Positions 8,723 to 17,085 of a stretch of DNA of 64,000 bases are shown here, piece after piece. The stretch's first letter is position 1. The number at the start of each line of letters is the position of its first letter. The notes beneath the pieces are model-generated. The model was not told the origin of the DNA, searched no databases, and worked only from the letters and a program-made list of their open reading frames with translations. This DNA is from Paractinoplanes rishiriensis (GTDB taxonomy: Bacteria > Actinomycetota > Actinomycetes > Mycobacteriales > Micromonosporaceae), in assembly GCF_016862375.1 (NCBI RefSeq), contig NZ_BOMV01000012.1, positions 110,441 to 174,440 on the forward strand. Reading direction: 5' to 3'. The translations under genes were made by a program, and so were the position numbers.

Positions 8723-9777
8723 GGACCGGCTACATCTGCGGCGCGTACCTGGAGGTGCTCGCGACCAGCCCGGAGGTGCGGATCGCCGCGGTGGCCGACC
8801 TGGACGTCGCTCGGGCCGAGGCGGTGGCGGCCGGTCTGCCGGGCACCCGGGCGCTGCCGGTCGGCGGGCTGCTGGCCGATCCCGAGGTGCGCACGGTGCT
8901 CAACCTGACCATTCCGTCCGCGCATGCCGAGATTGCGCTCGCCGCCATAGCCAACGGCAAACAGGTGTACGGGGAGAAGCCGCTGGCCGCCGAGCTGGGG
9001 CCGGCCCGTGAGATCGTCGACCGGGCGGCCACGGCGGGGCTGTTGGTCGGCTGCGCACCGGACACCGTGCTGGGCACCGGCACCCAGACCGCGCGGCAGG
9101 CGATCGACGCGGGACTGATCGGGCGGCCGCTGGCGGCGTCCGCGGTGATGGTGACCGCGGGCCACGAGCGTTGGCATCCGAACCCGGACTTCTACTACGT
9201 GGCCGGCGGCGGCCCGCTGCTCGACATGGGTCCCTACTACCTGTCCGCGCTGGTGCAACTGCTCGGCCCGGTGCGCGCGGTGGTCGGCGCGGCCGGCCGG
9301 CTGCGGTCCGAGCGGGTGATCGGTTCGGGCCCGCGGGCGGGGGAGCGCATCCCGGTCGAGGTGGACACCCACGTGTCCGGCGTGCTCGAACACGCGAGCG
9401 GCGTGCTGTCCACGCTCACCACCAGCTTCGACGGGGTACGCACCACCGCGCAGCCGATCGAGGTGCACGGCGAGGCCGGCACGATCGCGGTGCCCGACCC
9501 CAACCGGTTCGACGGCGACGTCCGGGTGTTCGAGGCCGGCGCGACCGACTGGCGCGCCCTGCCGCCGTCCGCGGGATACGCCGGCGCCGGCCGCGGGATC
9601 GGCCTGCTCGACCTGGTAGCGGCCACCGCGGACCGCCCGCCCCGGGCCGGCGGCGACCTGGCGCTGCACGTGCTGGACGCGATGACCGGGCTGCTGCGCT
9701 CGGCCGCCGAGGGCCGCCGGATCGAGCTGAGCACCACGGTGGAGCGGCCGGCGCCCGTTCCCCTTTCCCAAAATTAG
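8692..9777 (+). CDS. Gfo/Idh/MocA-family oxidoreductase
   Basis: This 361-residue NAD(P)-dependent sugar dehydrogenase begins at GTG 8692, with AAAGGGG upstream. The Rossmann start is GIGIVGTGYICGAYLE; the canonical EKP motif appears as YGEKPLA near residue 100, and the HERWHPNPDFYYVAGGGPLLDMGPYY block is typical of the C-terminal substrate domain. A longer frame extends to 8047 but only shadows ThuA. Its overlap with ThuA indicates translational coupling and a shared carbohydrate pathway such as inositol or keto-sugar metabolism. Confidence 0.92.
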   Translation: MGDPHGIGIVGTGYICGAYLEVLATSPEVRIAAVADLDVARAEAVAAGLPGTRALPVGGLLADPEVRTVLNLTIPSAHAEIALAAIANGKQVYGEKPLAAELGPAREIVDRAATAGLLVGCAPDTVLGTGTQTARQAIDAGLIGRPLAASAVMVTAGHERWHPNPDFYYVAGGGPLLDMGPYYLSALVQLLGPVRAVVGAAGRLRSERVIGSGPRAGERIPVEVDTHVSGVLEHASGVLSTLTTSFDGVRTTAQPIEVHGEAGTIAVPDPNRFDGDVRVFEAGATDWRALPPSAGYAGAGRGIGLLDLVAATADRPPRAGGDLALHVLDAMTGLLRSAAEGRRIELSTTVERPAPVPLSQN

Positions 9778-9850
9778 ATGCACTAGTGAACCTTTCTCTG
9801 GGCACGGCCGTATCCACCGTCGATGCGTGCCGTGCTCCCGGGAGGTTTTG

Positions 9851-10567
9851 ATGCTCCGTTCGTCACTCGCTCGACGCGCCGGCGCGGTGTTCGCCGGCGC
9901 CGCCGCCGTGCTGGCCGTGTTCGCCGCCCCGGCCGCGGCCGCGCCGGCGGTGCCGACCCAGCTGAACGCCGCCGACATGGCGCTGCTCAACGGCGTACGG
10001 CTGGCCGGTCTCTGGGAGATGCCGGCCGGGCAGATGGCCGCCGAGAAGGGCAGCTCCACCCGTGTGCGCGAGGTGGGCCGGGAGATCGCGAAGCAGCACG
10101 TCGCGCTGGACGAGCTGGTCACGGTCGCCGCCAACCAGCTGGGCGCGACCATCCCGGTCGACCCGACCGGGCAGCAGCAGGGCTGGCTCAAGGAGATGCA
10201 GAACGCGAAGGGCGTCCAGTTCGACCAGATCTTCGTGACCCGGCTGCGGGCCGCGCACGGCAAGATCTTCCCGGTGATCGGCGCGGTCCGCTCGGCCACC
10301 CGCAACCCGGTGATCCGCAAGCTGGCCGACGACGCCAACCGGTTCGTGCTGACCCACATGAGGCTGCTGGAGAGCACCGGCCTGGTCGAGTACGGGCAGC
10401 TGCCCCCGGCCGCCATGCCGCCCGCCGAGGACCTCTCCGCGATGGGTCTGGCGTCGGCAAACGCCGGCGTCGGCCCGCCGGTCAACCCGACCCTGCTGTG
10501 GTCGCTGCTGGTCGGCATGCTGGTGGTCGGCAGCTTCGCCACGTTCCGGTTGCTGCGCGGACGGTGA
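9851..10567 (+). CDS. DUF4142 family exported protein
   Basis: This 238-residue protein starts at ATG 9851, with GGAGG 5 nt upstream. It has a signal peptide (RAGAVFAGAAAVLAVFAAPAAAAP), a helical DUF4142 ferritin-like domain (about residues 45-175; MAAEKGSSTRVREVGREIAKQH, DQIFVTRLRAAHGKIFPVI) and a C-terminal membrane helix (LLWSLLVGMLVVGSFATFRLL). It is therefore likely tethered to the outer membrane face. The molecular function of DUF4142 is unknown. The MarR regulator begins 31 bp downstream and may be in the same transcript. Confidence 0.85.
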   Translation: MLRSSLARRAGAVFAGAAAVLAVFAAPAAAAPAVPTQLNAADMALLNGVRLAGLWEMPAGQMAAEKGSSTRVREVGREIAKQHVALDELVTVAANQLGATIPVDPTGQQQGWLKEMQNAKGVQFDQIFVTRLRAAHGKIFPVIGAVRSATRNPVIRKLADDANRFVLTHMRLLESTGLVEYGQLPPAAMPPAEDLSAMGLASANAGVGPPVNPTLLWSLLVGMLVVGSFATFRLLRGR

Positions 10568-10598
10568 TCCCGGCGGCACGGCGTGCCAGAGTGGAGCG

Positions 10599-11087
10599 GT
10601 GACAACGCAGACGACGCTGCCGGCGGGCGAGGACGAGGTGGTCGGCGCCCTGCTGGCGCTCAGCCGGGTCTTCGTCGGCGTGGCCGCCCGCTCCCTGGCC
10701 GAACTCGACGAGGACGTCACCCTGGCCCAGTTCCGCACGCTGGTGGTGCTGGGCGCCCGGGGCCCGCAGCGGATCGTCGACCTGGCCCAGGAGTTGTCGG
10801 TGACGTCGTCGACCGCGACCCGGATGTGCAACCGGCTGGTGCGTAAGGACCTGGTGGCCCGCGAGGAGCGCGCCGAGGACCGGCGGGCCGCCTGGATCAC
10901 CCTCACCCCGACCGGCCGCGGCCTGGTCAGCGACGTGCTGGACCGCCGGCGCAAGGCCATCGCGACCCTGGTCGCCGACCTCACCATGACCCGGCCGCTG
11001 GCCTTCGCCGCGGTGGTCAACGCTCTGGTCGAAGCGGCCGGCGAGCCCACCGAGGCCGAGTGGCGGCGGCGCTGGCAGGAAAATTAG
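10599..11087 (+). CDS. MarR-family transcriptional regulator
   Basis: This 162-residue protein starts at GTG 10599. The winged helix-turn-helix spans about residues 45-110: FRTLVVLGARGPQRIVDLAQELSV, then the recognition region SSTATRMCNRLVRKDLVAR and the wing EERAEDRRAAWITLTPTGRG. Flanking helices for dimerisation are present and the length is normal. It lies 31 bp after the DUF4142 gene on the same strand and convergent with the thioesterase gene. The ligand is unknown, and there is no direct evidence that it acts on the steroid genes. Confidence 0.88.
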   Translation: MTTQTTLPAGEDEVVGALLALSRVFVGVAARSLAELDEDVTLAQFRTLVVLGARGPQRIVDLAQELSVTSSTATRMCNRLVRKDLVAREERAEDRRAAWITLTPTGRGLVSDVLDRRRKAIATLVADLTMTRPLAFAAVVNALVEAAGEPTEAEWRRRWQEN

Positions 11088-11103
11088 GTGTAGCAGTACA
11101 CGC

Positions 11104-11808
11104 TTAGAGCACCGATCCGAACAGCCGCCGGGCCTGGTCGGCGCGCAGCGCGACGAACGTGCCGACCGCCTCGGCCAGCACCTCGTCCGGCTCGGCCACC
11201 GTGGTGATCCACCCGGTCGCGGTCACCCGGCGGCCCTCGACCGCGGTCACCTCGGCGGTCAGCCGCAGCTCGGTGAGCAGCGGCACCGGTTTCCGGTACG
11301 CGGTGTCCAGCTGCACGGTCATCCCCGGGTTGCCCGAGGCGCTCACCGCGTATCCCAGCATCTGGTCGAGCAGCATGGCGCTCACCCCGCCGTGCGCGTA
11401 CGTCGGCGGTCCCTCGTACGCCATACCGAGGGTGCACCGGCCGACCGCGACGCCGTCCTCCTCGGCGATCCGCATCGGTGGCGCCAGCGCGCTGCCGGTG
11501 CCGGTCACCGGGTTGTACATCCGGATCCCGCCGAGCAGGTCGTCGGCGGCGGGCAGCACGCCGCGCTCGCGGACCCGCTCACCGAGCGGCGCGGCCACCC
11601 GGCGCACCCGCTCGGCGGCCGCCAGCAGCTCCACGGTCGGCGCCTCGGTGGTCGACGCGTACCCGATCAGTTGCCGCAGCGCCTCGCCCAGGTCGCTGAT
11701 CGCCGCCCGCCGGTGCCGCAGGGCCGCCGCGGCGTCCTCGTCGACGGCACGCAGCCGGCGCCGCGGCACCGCGTCACGGTGCCAGGCGGTCGCATCACTA
11801 TCGGTCAC
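11104..11808 (-). CDS. PaaI-type hotdog thioesterase
   Basis: This 234-residue protein has a C-terminal hotdog thioesterase domain (about residues 95-230) with the PaaI-type motif AHGGVSAMLLDQMLG, then DTAYRKPVPLLTELRLTAEV. The N-terminal 90 residues are a helical extension. GTG 11808 is preferred because AAGGAG lies 8 nt upstream. It diverges from kstD, and the shared promoter contains a perfect KstR operator, so it is likely induced by steroids and may hydrolyse steroid acyl-CoA intermediates. That substrate is inferred from context only. Confidence 0.85.
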   Translation of the reverse strand: MTDSDATAWHRDAVPRRRLRAVDEDAAAALRHRRAAISDLGEALRQLIGYASTTEAPTVELLAAAERVRRVAAPLGERVRERGVLPAADDLLGGIRMYNPVTGTGSALAPPMRIAEEDGVAVGRCTLGMAYEGPPTYAHGGVSAMLLDQMLGYAVSASGNPGMTVQLDTAYRKPVPLLTELRLTAEVTAVEGRRVTATGWITTVAEPDEVLAEAVGTFVALRADQARRLFGSVL

Positions 11809-11905
11809 CGGGCGTTCTCCTTCAGGGTGTCGGCGCAACAGCATCAGGTTCTACCAACGTGCTCCGGAGGCGCCGTCACGGGCCTAGTGAATCTCATCAC
11901 ACTGC

Positions 11906-11919
11906 TATAACCTGTTCTA
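11906..11919. promoter_or_regulatory. KstR operator (thioesterase / kstD divergent promoter)
   Basis: TATAACCTGTTCTA matches the KstR consensus TnnAACnnGTTnnA at every fixed position. It lies 30 bp before the kstD start and 98 bp before the thioesterase start. Its TATAAC half resembles a -10 hexamer for the kstD direction, so bound KstR would cover the promoter. The identical 14-mer recurs at 23965. Confidence 0.88.
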
Positions 11920-11948
11920 GTTCTGTGCGTCCGGCGGATGGGGATGGC

Positions 11949-13610
11949 ATGGCGGTCACGGTGGAGTACGACGCGGTCGTGGTCGGTGCCGGTGCGGCTG
12001 GCATGGCCGGTGCGCTGGCGGCGGCCCGCAACGGGCTGCGCACGGTCGTCATCGAGAAGGCCGCGGTCTTCGGCGGCTCGGCGGCCCGCTCCGGTGCCGG
12101 CATCTGGGTGCCGAACAACGAGGTCCTGCTCGCGGCCGGCGTCCCCGACACCGCCGCCAAGGCCGGCACCTACCTGAGCGCCGTCGCGGGCGCCGGCGTA
12201 CCGGCCGCGTTCCGGCAGTCCTTCCTGGCCAACGGCCCGCGGGCGATCTCGTTCCTGCTGCGCTGGACGCCGCTGCGGTTCCGCTGGATGGAGGGCTACT
12301 CGGACTACTATCCCGAGCTGCCCGGCGGCATGCCGAACGGCCGGTCGATCGAGCCGGCCGCGTTCGACGGCAACATCCTCGGCGCCGAACTCGCCAACCT
12401 CAACGCGCCCTACCTGGCCACCCCGGCTGGCACGGTGGTCTACACCACCGACTACAAGTGGCTGGCGCTGATCGCCCGGCACCCCAAGGGCCTCGCCACC
12501 GCCACCGAGATGACCTGGCGGTACCTGCAACTCGCCGCCCAGGGCCAGAAGCCGCTCACCATGGGCCAGGCGCTGGCCGGCGGCCTGCGGGCCGGCCTGC
12601 TCGCCGCGAACGTGCCGGTCTGGCTCAACACCCCGCTGGTCGACCTGATCGTCGAGGGCGGCCGGGTGGCCGGCGTGCGCGCGGTCCGCAACGGCCAGGA
12701 ATACCTGATCCGGGCCCGGCGCGGGGTGCTGGTCGGCAGCGGCGGGTTCGAGCACAACGAGCGGATGCGCAAGCAGTACCAGGCCGAGCCGATCGGGGTG
12801 GACTGGACGGTCGGCACCGCGTCCAACACGGGCGACGGCATCGAGGCGGGCGAACGCGCCGGCGCCGCGCTCGGGCTGATGGACGACGCCTGGTGGGGAC
12901 CGATGATCCCGCTGCCGGAGCCGGAGGGCCCGTACTTCTGCCTCTCCGAGCGCACGCTGCCCGGCAACATCTTCGTCAACCAGGCCGGCAAGCGGTTCGT
13001 CGACGAGGCCGCGCCGTACAGCGACGTCGTGCATGTCATGTACTCCAAGCACACCGCCGCGGTCCCGCACATACCGTGCTGGATGGTGACCGACCAGGAG
13101 TACCGCAACCGCTACCTGTTCAAGACCACGTCGCCGCTGCTGCCCTATCCGGATTCCTGGTACGCGAGCGGAGCCGTGCACCGGGACTGGACCATCGAGG
13201 GCCTGGCCACCCGGATCGGGGTGCCGGCCGCGGCGCTGCGGGCCACCATCGAACGCTTCAACGCCCAGGCCCGGGCCGGCCGGGACACCGACTTCGGCCG
13301 CGGCGACAGCGTTTACGACGCCTACTTCGCCGACCCCACCAACCGGCCCAGCCCGTGCCTCGCGCCGCTAGCCCTGCCGCCCTACTACGCGTTCAAGATC
13401 GTGCCCGGCGACCTGGGCACCAAGGGCGGCATGGTCACCGACGCCCGGGCCCGGGTGCTGCGCCCCGACGGCACGGTGATCCCCGGCCTGTACGCGGCCG
13501 GCAACGCCAGCGCCGCGGTGATGGGCCGCAGCTACGCCGGCGCCGGGTCGACCCTGGGGCCCGCCATGACCTTCGGCTACGTGGCCGGACTCGATCTCGC
13601 GACCGGTTGA
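11949..13610 (+). CDS. kstD: 3-ketosteroid delta1-dehydrogenase
   Basis: This 553-residue flavoprotein introduces the C1-C2 double bond in ring A of 3-ketosteroids. The FAD-binding start is DAVVVGAGAAGMAGALAAA, followed by FGGSAARSGAGIWVPNNE. The C-terminal family block has YYAFKIVPGDLGTKGGM with the conserved Tyr/Gly region and AGNASAAVMGRSYAGAGSTLGPAMTFG. ATG 11949 gives a normal KstD N-terminus; the frame extends further upstream through the operator. It is followed after 27 bp by a START-like gene. A second kstD is at 23979, so the copies may differ in substrate or timing. Confidence 0.95.
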   Translation: MAVTVEYDAVVVGAGAAGMAGALAAARNGLRTVVIEKAAVFGGSAARSGAGIWVPNNEVLLAAGVPDTAAKAGTYLSAVAGAGVPAAFRQSFLANGPRAISFLLRWTPLRFRWMEGYSDYYPELPGGMPNGRSIEPAAFDGNILGAELANLNAPYLATPAGTVVYTTDYKWLALIARHPKGLATATEMTWRYLQLAAQGQKPLTMGQALAGGLRAGLLAANVPVWLNTPLVDLIVEGGRVAGVRAVRNGQEYLIRARRGVLVGSGGFEHNERMRKQYQAEPIGVDWTVGTASNTGDGIEAGERAGAALGLMDDAWWGPMIPLPEPEGPYFCLSERTLPGNIFVNQAGKRFVDEAAPYSDVVHVMYSKHTAAVPHIPCWMVTDQEYRNRYLFKTTSPLLPYPDSWYASGAVHRDWTIEGLATRIGVPAAALRATIERFNAQARAGRDTDFGRGDSVYDAYFADPTNRPSPCLAPLALPPYYAFKIVPGDLGTKGGMVTDARARVLRPDGTVIPGLYAAGNASAAVMGRSYAGAGSTLGPAMTFGYVAGLDLATG

Positions 13611-13637
13611 GAGAAGCACCAGTCAAGGAGGAATGTC

Positions 13638-14069
13638 ATGCCCAAGGTCAGTGTCTCCACCGAGACCAAAGCCGCACCCGAGCAGGTCTGGGCCGTGCTC
13701 ACCGACCTGTCCCGCACGCCCGAGTGGAACGCCATGCACGAGGGCTTCACCGGCGACGTCCCGGCCACCGTGGGCGAGGGCTCCACCTACAAGCAGAAGG
13801 TCAAGCTGATGGGCATGCCCGCCGAGATGTCCTGGCGGGTCGTCACCGCGGACGCGCCGAAGCACTTCGAGCAGGCCGGCGACGGCCCGATGGGGGTCAA
13901 GGCCAAGAACCGCTTCCTGATCGAACCGACCGGCGAGGGCTCGCAGATCACGTACGAGATGGAATTCGCCGGGCCGGCCCTGAACGGACCGATGGCCGCC
14001 ATGCTGGAGAAGCAGGCCGGCGCCTCGGCCAAGACCGCACTCGAGAAGCTCAGCGGCCTGCTGGGGTAG
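13638..14069 (+). CDS. SRPBCC (START-like) family protein
   Basis: This 143-residue protein has the SRPBCC fold signature: VSTETKAAPEQVWAVLTDLSRTPEWN, a central YKQKVKLMGMPAEMSW strand pair, and the long C-terminal helix MLEKQAGASAKTALEKLSGLL. Members bind hydrophobic ligands, including sterols, in a deep pocket. A strong AAGGAGG lies upstream of the ATG. The gene follows kstD by 27 bp and probably shares its KstR-controlled transcript, suggesting a steroid-binding role. It converges on kstR with a 20-bp overlap. The function is inferred from fold and context. Confidence 0.85.
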   Translation: MPKVSVSTETKAAPEQVWAVLTDLSRTPEWNAMHEGFTGDVPATVGEGSTYKQKVKLMGMPAEMSWRVVTADAPKHFEQAGDGPMGVKAKNRFLIEPTGEGSQITYEMEFAGPALNGPMAAMLEKQAGASAKTALEKLSGLLG

Positions 14070-14706
14070 CCGCCTCGGCCTGGAGCAGCAGCCGGGTGGC
14101 CAGCTCGAGGTGGTTGACGACATCGTTCGCCGACGCCCGGCGGGTCACCCAGGCCACCAGGTTGGACAGCCACACGTCGCCGATCACCCGGGCCTTGGCG
14201 CGGTCGTCGGCGGTCGGTTCGCCGTCGTGCATGGCGCGGGTCACCATGTCCTCCATGGTGCGGGCCACCGCGTTGACCTCGCTGCTGGCCGACGGGTCGG
14301 CGAACATGAAGGCCCGGGTCATCGCCTCGGTGAGCAGCGGCTCGCGCTGCATGACCCGGGTCATCCGGCCGAGCACCGCGAGGGTCCGCTCGTACGGCGT
14401 GTCGCCGGTGATCGGCTTGCGGTCGAGCTTTTCCTGGATCGCCTCGAGCTCCAGCGACAGCGCGGAGACCAGCAGGTGGATCTTGGAAGGGAAGTACCGG
14501 TAGAGCGTGCCGAGCGCGACCTCGGCGCGTTCCGCGACCGTGCGCATCTGCACCGCGTCGTAGCCACCCTTGGACGCGAGCTGGAGCGTGGCCTCCAGGA
14601 TCCGCCGCCGCCGATCGCGCTGCGCGGCCGAACCCTGCTCGGCGTCCGCACCGGTGAGTGCGGCCCGGCCGGTGCCACTGGTGGTATTCGTTCTCGCTGC
14701 TGCCAT
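14050..14706 (-). CDS. kstR: TetR-family steroid catabolism repressor KstR
   Basis: This 218-residue regulator closely follows the mycobacterial KstR pattern: AAQRDRRRRILEATLQLASKGGY, then the recognition helix VALGTLYRYFPSKIHLLVSAL, then REPLLTEAMTRAFMFADPSA and DVWLSNLVAWVTRRASANDV. KstR represses ring A/B and side-chain genes until a steroid CoA thioester binds. ATG 14706 is chosen because GAGAGG precedes it; ATG 14727 has no site. A KstR box at 14818 lies between it and chsE1, so it is probably autoregulated. Its presence among its own target boxes supports the regulon reading of the window. Confidence 0.95.
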   Translation of the reverse strand: MAAARTNTTSGTGRAALTGADAEQGSAAQRDRRRRILEATLQLASKGGYDAVQMRTVAERAEVALGTLYRYFPSKIHLLVSALSLELEAIQEKLDRKPITGDTPYERTLAVLGRMTRVMQREPLLTEAMTRAFMFADPSASSEVNAVARTMEDMVTRAMHDGEPTADDRAKARVIGDVWLSNLVAWVTRRASANDVVNHLELATRLLLQAEAATPAGR

Positions 14707-14817
14707 CGTTACCTCTCGCAAGGTCATCCGCGGTCGAGAGCCGCTTTTTCACTCGTTGTTCAAGGGTAGCAACGTTCTATTGCACACCTGTGTCACCCGT
14801 CGGTGGCGCCCAGGAAA

Positions 14818-14831
14818 TGAAACATGTTCTA
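14818..14831. promoter_or_regulatory. KstR operator (kstR / chsE1 divergent promoter)
   Basis: TGAAACATGTTCTA matches TnnAACnnGTTnnA fully. It ends 8 bp before the GTG start of chsE1 and lies 111 bp from the kstR start. The short distance leaves no room for a ribosome site on the chsE1 side, which suggests a leaderless or nearly leaderless message. Confidence 0.85.
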
Positions 14832-14839
14832 ATCGGTCG

Positions 14840-15964
14840 GTGACCACTGCGGCGGAAACGGCGGCCGGGCCGGACTTCCGGCTGGACGAGGCGCAGGACA
14901 CGATCGCCCGGCTGGCCGCCGAGGTGCTGTCCGGCGCGGCCGGCCAGCACCTCGACGGCCAGCCGGACCGGGCCTGGACGGCGTTGGGGCAGGCCGGGCT
15001 GCTCACCCTAGCGGTTCCGGAGGGCCTGGGCGGGGAGGGTCTCGGCCCGGCCGAGACCGCACTGGTGCTCACCGAGATCGGCCGGCGCGCGCTGCCGCTG
15101 CCGGCGCTGTCCACGCTGGCCCTGGGCGTGCTGCCGATCGCCCGCTGGGGCACCCCCGACCAGCAACGCGACCTCCTCGCCGACCTGGTCGAAGCCACCC
15201 CGAGCGCGGCCGAGCCGGGCGGGGGAGGCGCGGTCGCCGGCCGGGTGCTCACCGCCGCGGTCGCCGAGCCGGGCGCGCCGATGCCCGCCCACCCCACCGC
15301 GACTGCCACCAGGGACTGGCGGATCACCGGCCACGTGACCGGTGCGCCGGATGCCGAGCGCGCCCACCGCATCCTCATCCCGGTCCGCACGGCCGGCGAC
15401 GGGCTCGCGGTCGTCGTGGTCGACCTGGCCGCGCCGGGCGTCACCGTCCGGCCCGGCTCGGTGCGCCTGGATGCGGCCGAGGCGGAGCCACTGGGTGGCG
15501 ACACCACCGGCCGGGCGGTCGCCGACCTCTATCGCTTCGCGACGCTGGGTGCCTGTGCGCTCGGCGACGGCGCGCTGGCCGGGGCGCTCGACCTGACCGC
15601 CGGGCACGTGCGCACGAGGGAGCAGTTCGGCCGGCCGCTCGCCACCTTCCAGGCCGTCGCGCAGCAGATCGCCGACGTCTACGTCACCGCGCGCACCCTG
15701 CACCTGGCCGTGCAGGCCGCGTCCTGGGCGCTGGGCGCCGGCCGGGACGCCGACGCCGACCTCGCCGTCGCCGCGCAGTGGTTCACCGCCGAGGCGCCGC
15801 CGGCCGTGCGCACCTGTCACCACCTGCACGGCGGGCTGGGCCTCACCGCGGACTATCCGCTGCACCGGCACAGTTCCCTCATCCGCGACCTGGTCCGGTT
15901 CCTCGGTGGCAGCGAGCACTGCCTGCAGCGGCTGGGAGGGCACGTTGTTCATCGATCTCACTGA
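14840..15964 (+). CDS. chsE1: acyl-CoA dehydrogenase subunit ChsE1 (FadE28-like)
   Basis: This 374-residue acyl-CoA dehydrogenase is first in an igr-like operon. With the next gene it should form the alpha2beta2 enzyme that oxidises 3-oxo-4-pregnene-20-carboxyl-CoA. It is the less conserved partner: EGLGGEGLGPAETALVLTEIGRRALPLP, REQFGRPLATFQAVAQQIADVYV and HLHGGLGLTADYPLHRHSSLIRDL are visible. The start is GTG 14840, just after the KstR box, with no Shine-Dalgarno sequence. It overlaps chsE2 by 20 bp. The subunit assignment rests mainly on operon order plus the FadE28-type sequence. Confidence 0.9.
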   Translation: MTTAAETAAGPDFRLDEAQDTIARLAAEVLSGAAGQHLDGQPDRAWTALGQAGLLTLAVPEGLGGEGLGPAETALVLTEIGRRALPLPALSTLALGVLPIARWGTPDQQRDLLADLVEATPSAAEPGGGGAVAGRVLTAAVAEPGAPMPAHPTATATRDWRITGHVTGAPDAERAHRILIPVRTAGDGLAVVVVDLAAPGVTVRPGSVRLDAAEAEPLGGDTTGRAVADLYRFATLGACALGDGALAGALDLTAGHVRTREQFGRPLATFQAVAQQIADVYVTARTLHLAVQAASWALGAGRDADADLAVAAQWFTAEAPPAVRTCHHLHGGLGLTADYPLHRHSSLIRDLVRFLGGSEHCLQRLGGHVVHRSH

Positions 15965-17075
15965 GGAGCAGCACGCGCTCCGGGCGCGCCTGCGCGCGTA
16001 CCTCCACAACCTGCTCACCCAGGAGCAACGCGCCGCACTCCAGCGTGAGCGGCACGGCGCCGCGCATCGCGACCTGGTGGCCCGGCTCGGCCAGGACGGC
16101 TGGCTCGGCCTCGGATTCCCGGCCAAGTACGGCGGGAGCGGCGACGGTCCGGTCGAGCAACAGATCTTCGTGAACGAGGCGGCGCGGGCCGACGTGCCGC
16201 TGCCCGCGGTGACCCTGCAGACGGTGGCGCCCACGCTGCTCGCGCACGGCACCGACGAGCAGCGCGAGTTCTTCCTGCCGCGGATCCTGGCCGGCGAGTT
16301 GCACTTCGCGATCGGGTACACCGAACCGGAGGCCGGCACCGACCTGGCCGCACTGCGCACCCGGGCGGTCCGGGACGGCGACGAATACGTGGTGAACGGC
16401 CAGAAGACCTTCACCACCGGCGCGCACGACGCCGACTACCTGTGGCTGGCCTGCCGCACCGACCCGGACGCCGCCCGGCACCGCGGCCTGTCGATCCTGA
16501 TCGTGGACACCGGCGATCCGGGCTACGCGTGGACGCCGATCATCACCTGCGACGGCGCGCACCACGTCAACGCCACCTATCTTACGGATGTACGGGTGCC
16601 GGTCAGCCGGCGGGTCGGCCCGGAGAACGGCGGCTGGAAACTGCTGACCACCCAGCTCAACCACGAGCGCGTGATGCTCGGGCCGGCCGGCCGACTCGGT
16701 GCCGTCTACGACCGGGTGCACGCCTGGGCCACCGCGGCCGGCGTGCTCGACCGGCCGGACGTGCGGCGCTCGCTGGCCCGCGCCTACGCCACGCTGCGGG
16801 TCAACGAGCTGCTCAACTGGCAGGTGTCCGGCGCCGAACCGCCACCCGCGGACGCCTCGGCCACCAAGGTCTTCGCCTCCGAGCGGTTGTTGCGCCTCGG
16901 CCAGGAACTGGAGGAGATGGTGGCCCGCTACGGCGACCCGGACGGCGACCTGCTCGCCTGGCTCGACCTGCAGGCCAAGCGCAACCTGGTGCTCACGTTC
17001 GGCGGCGGCGTCAACGAGATCCAGCGGGAGATCATCGCGGCCGCGGGCCTCGGCCTGCCCCGGGTGCCGAGGTAG
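15945..17075 (+). CDS. chsE2: acyl-CoA dehydrogenase subunit ChsE2 (FadE29-like)
   Basis: This 376-residue protein is strongly like mycobacterial FadE29: FIDLTEEQ at the start, GPVEQQIFVNEAARADVPLP, HFAIGYTEPEAGTDLAALRT, GQKTFTTGAHDADYLWLACR and a C-terminal ITF-like GGGVNEIQREIIAAAGL block. It partners ChsE1 in dehydrogenating the three-carbon side chain. The family N-terminus fits a TTG start at 15945 with GGGAGGG 4 nt upstream, inside the 3' end of chsE1; the frame extends further upstream without support. The 20-bp overlap ensures balanced synthesis of both subunits. Confidence 0.93.
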   Translation: MFIDLTEEQHALRARLRAYLHNLLTQEQRAALQRERHGAAHRDLVARLGQDGWLGLGFPAKYGGSGDGPVEQQIFVNEAARADVPLPAVTLQTVAPTLLAHGTDEQREFFLPRILAGELHFAIGYTEPEAGTDLAALRTRAVRDGDEYVVNGQKTFTTGAHDADYLWLACRTDPDAARHRGLSILIVDTGDPGYAWTPIITCDGAHHVNATYLTDVRVPVSRRVGPENGGWKLLTTQLNHERVMLGPAGRLGAVYDRVHAWATAAGVLDRPDVRRSLARAYATLRVNELLNWQVSGAEPPPADASATKVFASERLLRLGQELEEMVARYGDPDGDLLAWLDLQAKRNLVLTFGGGVNEIQREIIAAAGLGLPRVPR

Positions 17076-17085
17076 GGAGGCCGGG

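Noticed and set aside
14767..14779. TAGCAACGTTCTA upstream of kstR, similar to a KstR box
   Set aside because: It lacks the two-base spacer between AAC and GTT, so it does not fit the consensus; the perfect site 40 bp away is sufficient.
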